From JBDHRG01 sp039807445 (GTDB taxonomy: Bacteria > Pseudomonadota > Gammaproteobacteria > Competibacterales > Competibacteraceae), in contig JBDHRG010000064.1 of NCBI GenBank assembly GCA_039807445.1, positions 1-18,344 of the forward strand: a stretch of 18,344 bases of DNA, written 5' to 3'. The first letter of the stretch is position 1. Each line of letters begins with the position of its first letter. The notes below the pieces were generated by a model, which did no database searches, had not been told where the DNA came from, and was given only the letters and a program-made list of their open reading frames with translations. Positions 14,988 through 18,344 of the stretch are shown here, one piece after another. Both the position numbers and the translations under genes were made by a program.

Positions 14988-17834
14988 ATGAGCACCTCAT
15001 TCGAACAATTCCGACAGACCTCGGCGCTGTCCGGCGGCAATGCGGCTTTCATCGAAGACCTCTACGAGAGCTTCCTGCAGGACCCCGACGCGGTCAGCGA
15101 GCACTGGCGCGCCTATTTTCTCGGGCTGCAAGCCTCGGGCGTGAGCCGCGAATACCTGCACGGCCCGGTGCGCGAGGCCTTCGCCCGCCTGGCACAGAGC
15201 CCGCGCGCCGTGGTCGCGCTGCCCGGCGTCGGCGAGGCGCTCGCCCCCGAAGCCGCCGAGAAGCAGGCTTCGGTGCTGCGCATCATCAACGCCTACCGCA
15301 CCCGCGGCCACCAGGCCGCCGACCTCGACCCGCTGAAACTGCGCGAGCGCCCGCCGGTGGTCGACCTCGACCCGGCCACGCACGGCTTGACCGAAGCCGA
15401 CCTGGGCACGGCGTTCAACGTCGGCTCGCTGCAGGTCGGCGTGCAGCAGATGCCGTTGCGCGACATCCTCGAGCTGGTGCGCGAGGTGTACACCGGCACC
15501 ATCGGTTCCGAGTACATGCACATCAACCGCACCGAGGAGAAGCGCTGGATCCAGAAGCGCCTCGAGGGCAGCCGCGCGCACCTGCCGCTGTTGCCCGAGC
15601 AGCAGAAGGACATCCTGCGCTGGCTGGTGGCCGCCGAGGGGCTGGAGAAGTACCTGCACACCAAGTACGTCGGCCAGAAGCGCTTCTCGCTCGAGGGCGG
15701 CGATGCGCTGATCCCGATGATGGATACGCTGATCCAGCGCGCCGGCGCCGCCGGCGCCAAGGAAATCGTCATCGGCATGGCCCACCGCGGCCGTCTGAAC
15801 GTGCTGGTCAACACGCTGGGCAAGTCGCCGGCGGAGCTGTTCGAAGAGTTCGAGGGCAAGAAGAAGCACAGCGACGAGATGCCCTCGGGCGACGTCAAGT
15901 ACCACATGGGCTTCTCCTCCGACGTCGCCACCCCGGGCGGTGTGGCGCACCTGGCGCTGGCCTTCAACCCCTCGCACCTGGAGATCGTCAACCCGGTGGT
16001 CGAGGGTTCGGTGCGGGCGCGCCTCGAGCGGCGCAAGCCCGGCGGCCAGAACGCGCCGCTGCCCTACCACGAAGTGCTGCCGGTGCTGATCCACGGCGAC
16101 GCCGCCTTCGCCGGCCAGGGCGTCAACCAGGAGCTGTTCCAGATGGCGTCGGTGCGCGGCTACCGTACCGGCGGCACCGTGCACATCGTCGTCAACAACC
16201 AGATCGGCTTCACCACGTCGAACCCGCTCGATGTGCGCTCGTCGCTGTACTGCACCGATGTGGCCAAGATCATCCAGGCGCCGATCTTCCACGTGAACGG
16301 CGACGACCCCGAAGCGGTCGAGTTCGTCACCCAGATGGCGGTCGACTACCGCAACGAGTTCGGCAAGGACGTGGTCATCGACCTGGTCTGCTACCGCCGC
16401 CACGGCCACAACGAGGCCGACGAACCCTCGGCGACGCAGCCGATGATGTACAAGAAGATCAAGGCGCGTCCGACCGCCGCGACCCTCTACGCCGACAAGC
16501 TCGCACGCGCCGGCGTGCTCGCCGAGGGCGAGTACGCGGCGATGGTTGCCGACTATCGCGCCAGGCTCGACGCCGGCCAGCAGGTGTCGCGCCCTACGCT
16601 CGCCGGCGTCAACAACCCGCACGCGGTCGACTGGAGCCCGTACAAGCGCGAAGACTGGTCGGTGCCGGTCGACACCGGCGTCGAGGTGGCGGCCCTGCAG
16701 CGGCTCGCCGAGCGGCTGCAGCACCTGCCCGAAGGCTTCGAGCTCAATCCGCGCGTAGCCAAAATCATCGACGACCGCCGCAAGATGGCCGCCGGCGCGC
16801 TGGCGCTCGACTGGGGCTTCGCCGAGATCATGGCGTACGCGACGCTGCTCGACGAAAGCCACCCGGTGCGCGTCTCGGGCGAGGACTGCGGCCGCGGCAC
16901 CTTCTTCCACCGCCATGCGGTGCTGCACAATGCCCGTGACGGCTCGAGCTACACCCCGCTCGCCAACCTGGCGCCGCAGCAGTCGAGCTTCACGGTGATC
17001 GATTCGATCCTGTCGGAAGAAGCGGTGCTCGGCTTCGAGTACGGCTACGCCACCGCCGAACCCAACAGCCTGCTGATCTGGGAAGCGCAGTTCGGCGACT
17101 TCGCCAACGGCGCACAAGTGGTGATCGACCAGTTCATCGCCTCGGGCCAGACCAAGTGGGGCCGCCTGTGCGGGCTGGTGATGCTGCTGCCGCACGGCTT
17201 CGAGGGCCAGGGCCCCGAGCACTCCTCGGCGCGTCTGGAGCGCTACCTGCAGCTGTGCGCCGAGCACAACATCCAGGTGGTGGTGCCCTCGACCCCGGCG
17301 CAGTGCTTCCACATGCTGCGCCGCCAGCTCAAGCGCGCGTTCCGCAAACCGCTGATCGTGATGAGCCCGAAGAGCCTGTTGCGTCACAAGCTGGCGGTGA
17401 ACACGCTCGACGAACTGAGCCAGGGCCGCTTCCAGGAGGTCATCGCCGAGATCGACCCGATCGATCCGAGGAAGGTCACGCGCGTGGTGTTCTGCTCGGG
17501 CAAGGTCTACTACGATCTGCTCGAGCGCCGCCGCGAAGCCGGGCTCGAACACGTCGCGCTGGTGCGCATCGAGCAGCTCTACCCCTTCCCGCACGCCGAA
17601 TACGAGGCGCAGCTGAAGCAGTACGCCAAGGTCCGCGACATCGTCTGGTGCCAGGAAGAGCCCAAGAACCAGGGCGCGTGGTACCAGATCCGCCACAACC
17701 TCGAAGAGCCGCTCGCCGGCAGGCAGGTGGTGCAGTACGCCGGGCGCGAGCCGTCCGCTTCGCCGGCAGTCGGCTCGCACCACAAGCACGTCGAACAGCA
17801 GAACGCGCTGGTCGCCCAGGCGCTGGGTCTCTGA
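14988..17834 (+). CDS. sucA: 2-oxoglutarate dehydrogenase E1 component
   Basis: Thiamine-diphosphate decarboxylase subunit of the 2-oxoglutarate dehydrogenase complex (TCA cycle): decarboxylates 2-oxoglutarate and succinylates the lipoyl arm of E2. 948 residues, slightly longer than E. coli SucA (933). Seen: N-terminal E2-binding segment (FIEDLYESFLQDPDAVSEHWR, 21-41), GMAHRGRLNVLVN with His266, the ThDP/Mg motif GDAAFAGQG (370-378) through NNQIGFTTSN (403-412), HGHNEADEPS (472-481), then a transketolase pyrimidine-binding domain with SGEDCGRGTFFHRHAV and HGFEGQGPEHSSAR, and the C-terminal domain ending VEQQNALVAQALGL. The ATG at 14988 gives the standard N-terminus; GGGGAG (14969-14974) is 13 nt away, a loose spacing. 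sucB follows after 24 nt. No sdh or gltA gene is seen immediately upstream, where many relatives carry them; the globin is there instead. Confidence 0.98.
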   Translation: MSTSFEQFRQTSALSGGNAAFIEDLYESFLQDPDAVSEHWRAYFLGLQASGVSREYLHGPVREAFARLAQSPRAVVALPGVGEALAPEAAEKQASVLRIINAYRTRGHQAADLDPLKLRERPPVVDLDPATHGLTEADLGTAFNVGSLQVGVQQMPLRDILELVREVYTGTIGSEYMHINRTEEKRWIQKRLEGSRAHLPLLPEQQKDILRWLVAAEGLEKYLHTKYVGQKRFSLEGGDALIPMMDTLIQRAGAAGAKEIVIGMAHRGRLNVLVNTLGKSPAELFEEFEGKKKHSDEMPSGDVKYHMGFSSDVATPGGVAHLALAFNPSHLEIVNPVVEGSVRARLERRKPGGQNAPLPYHEVLPVLIHGDAAFAGQGVNQELFQMASVRGYRTGGTVHIVVNNQIGFTTSNPLDVRSSLYCTDVAKIIQAPIFHVNGDDPEAVEFVTQMAVDYRNEFGKDVVIDLVCYRRHGHNEADEPSATQPMMYKKIKARPTAATLYADKLARAGVLAEGEYAAMVADYRARLDAGQQVSRPTLAGVNNPHAVDWSPYKREDWSVPVDTGVEVAALQRLAERLQHLPEGFELNPRVAKIIDDRRKMAAGALALDWGFAEIMAYATLLDESHPVRVSGEDCGRGTFFHRHAVLHNARDGSSYTPLANLAPQQSSFTVIDSILSEEAVLGFEYGYATAEPNSLLIWEAQFGDFANGAQVVIDQFIASGQTKWGRLCGLVMLLPHGFEGQGPEHSSARLERYLQLCAEHNIQVVVPSTPAQCFHMLRRQLKRAFRKPLIVMSPKSLLRHKLAVNTLDELSQGRFQEVIAEIDPIDPRKVTRVVFCSGKVYYDLLERRREAGLEHVALVRIEQLYPFPHAEYEAQLKQYAKVRDIVWCQEEPKNQGAWYQIRHNLEEPLAGRQVVQYAGREPSASPAVGSHHKHVEQQNALVAQALGL

Positions 17835-17858
17835 GCCGGAATCACAGGAACAAGAAAC

Positions 17859-18344
17859 ATGAGCTTCGAAGTCCGCGTTCCCAACCTTCCCGAATCCGTC
17901 GCCGACGCGACGCTGGTCAACTGGCACAAGCAGCCGGGCGACGCCGTCAAGCGCGACGAGAACCTGGTCGACCTCGAGACCGACAAGGTCGTGCTCGAAG
18001 TTCCGGCGCCGGCCGACGGTGTGCTCGGCGAGCTGCTGCAGGGCGAGGGTGCCACGGTCAAGGCCGGCGACCTGATCGCGACCATCGTCGCGGCCGGAGC
18101 CGCTGCCGCGGCCGCACCGGCCGCACCGCCGGCCGCCGCTCCGGTGGCCGCCGCTCCGGTGGCCGCCCCTGCGCCCGCCGCGGCGAGCGCCACCGTGATC
18201 GACCTCGAGGGCCTGAGCCCGGCGGTGCGCCGCCTGGTCGCCGAGCACGGCCTCGACGTGGCCAAGATCCCGGGCACCGGCCGCGGCGGCCGCATCACCA
18301 AGGAAGACGTCCTCGCCCACCTGAAGCAGCAAACCGCCGCGCCC
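17859..18344 (+). CDS. sucB: Dihydrolipoyllysine-residue succinyltransferase, E2 (3' end outside window)
   Basis: Core acyltransferase of the 2-oxoglutarate dehydrogenase complex; accepts succinyl from SucA on lipoyl-lysine and passes it to CoA. The first 162 residues are visible. The ATG at 17859 follows AGGA (17846-17849). Domains: lipoyl domain 1-~77 (starts FEVRVPNLPESVADATLVNW) with the lipoylated Lys43 in DLETDKVVLEV; a flexible Ala/Pro linker ~78-113 containing two exact 15-bp repeats; and the peripheral-subunit (E3)-binding domain (LSPAVRRLVAEHGLDVAKI, then GTGRGGRITKEDVLAHL, about 119-156). The catalytic domain lies beyond the window. TDKVVLEV and the sucA neighbour favour SucB over the pyruvate E2. 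Co-transcribed with sucA (24-nt gap). Confidence 0.96.
   Translation, partial: MSFEVRVPNLPESVADATLVNWHKQPGDAVKRDENLVDLETDKVVLEVPAPADGVLGELLQGEGATVKAGDLIATIVAAGAAAAAAPAAPPAAAPVAAAPVAAPAPAAASATVIDLEGLSPAVRRLVAEHGLDVAKIPGTGRGGRITKEDVLAHLKQQTAAP
18131..18160 (+). repeat. Two tandem 15-bp repeats in the sucB linker
   Basis: GGCCGCCGCTCCGGT occurs twice head to tail, encoding AAAPV-type units of the flexible Ala/Pro linker. Such linker repeats vary in number between strains by slippage. Confidence 0.8.

Noticed and set aside
14997..18332. A 1111-codon open frame on the minus strand opposite sucA and sucB
   Set aside because: It mirrors the high-GC codon pattern of sucA-sucB, shows no domain or motif, and both sense genes are unmistakable. 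Long antisense frames are expected at this GC content.

Overview
The window looks like a piece of chromosome from a GC-rich Gram-negative bacterium, most likely a betaproteobacterium of the Azoarcus/Thauera (Rhodocyclales) kind. The basis is very high GC at third codon positions, a sucA-sucB pair, an EttA whose two catalytic glutamates fall at the E. coli positions, a DUF2145 protein and a group II truncated globin. The taxon is an inference; no rRNA or tRNA gene is present to test it. No mobile element, CRISPR array or sign of recent transfer was seen. Thirteen protein genes are called (the first and last are cut by the window edges) and coding density is high; no gap reaches 300 bases.

Region 1 (1-5349, + strand): the 3' part of a betaine/aminoaldehyde-type aldehyde dehydrogenase, then a four-gene block. 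The block holds a family-3 periplasmic binding protein, an inner-membrane permease, an aminotransferase closely resembling arginine:pyruvate transaminase AruH, and the ABC ATPase. The enzyme sits inside the transporter operon. The most economical reading is arginine (or guanidino compound) uptake coupled to the arginine transaminase route, with the aldehyde dehydrogenase acting on 4-guanidinobutyraldehyde. A perfect 10-bp palindrome just upstream of the binding-protein gene is a likely operator.

Region 2 (5417-8709): acyl metabolism. An AcuC-like zinc deacetylase (-) is divergent from a YciA-type acyl-CoA thioesterase (+), which converges on a FadD-type acyl-CoA ligase (-). The thioesterase leader has a strong hairpin that buries its Shine-Dalgarno sequence, and a mini-ORF runs through the hairpin and stops on the thioesterase start codon.

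Region 3 (8839-12344, +): a cysteine-free ArsR-type repressor, a small secreted protein of unknown function, a secreted DUF2145 protein, and a membrane protein fusing an MFS/LplT-like transporter to a PlsC-type acyltransferase. The last three genes are packed with a 1-nt gap and an ATGA overlap. A 26-bp operator-like inverted repeat precedes the secreted-protein gene, and an 18-nt near copy (16/18) overlaps the repressor's own start. This is the best candidate in the window for an undescribed system, probably envelope or phospholipid related.

Region 4 (12446-18344, +): housekeeping genes. EttA (ribosome-associated ABC-F ATPase) with its own promoter and a clear terminator is followed by a truncated hemoglobin preceded by stacked inverted repeats, including a CRP/FNR-like site. 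Then come sucA (2-oxoglutarate dehydrogenase E1) and the start of sucB (E2).
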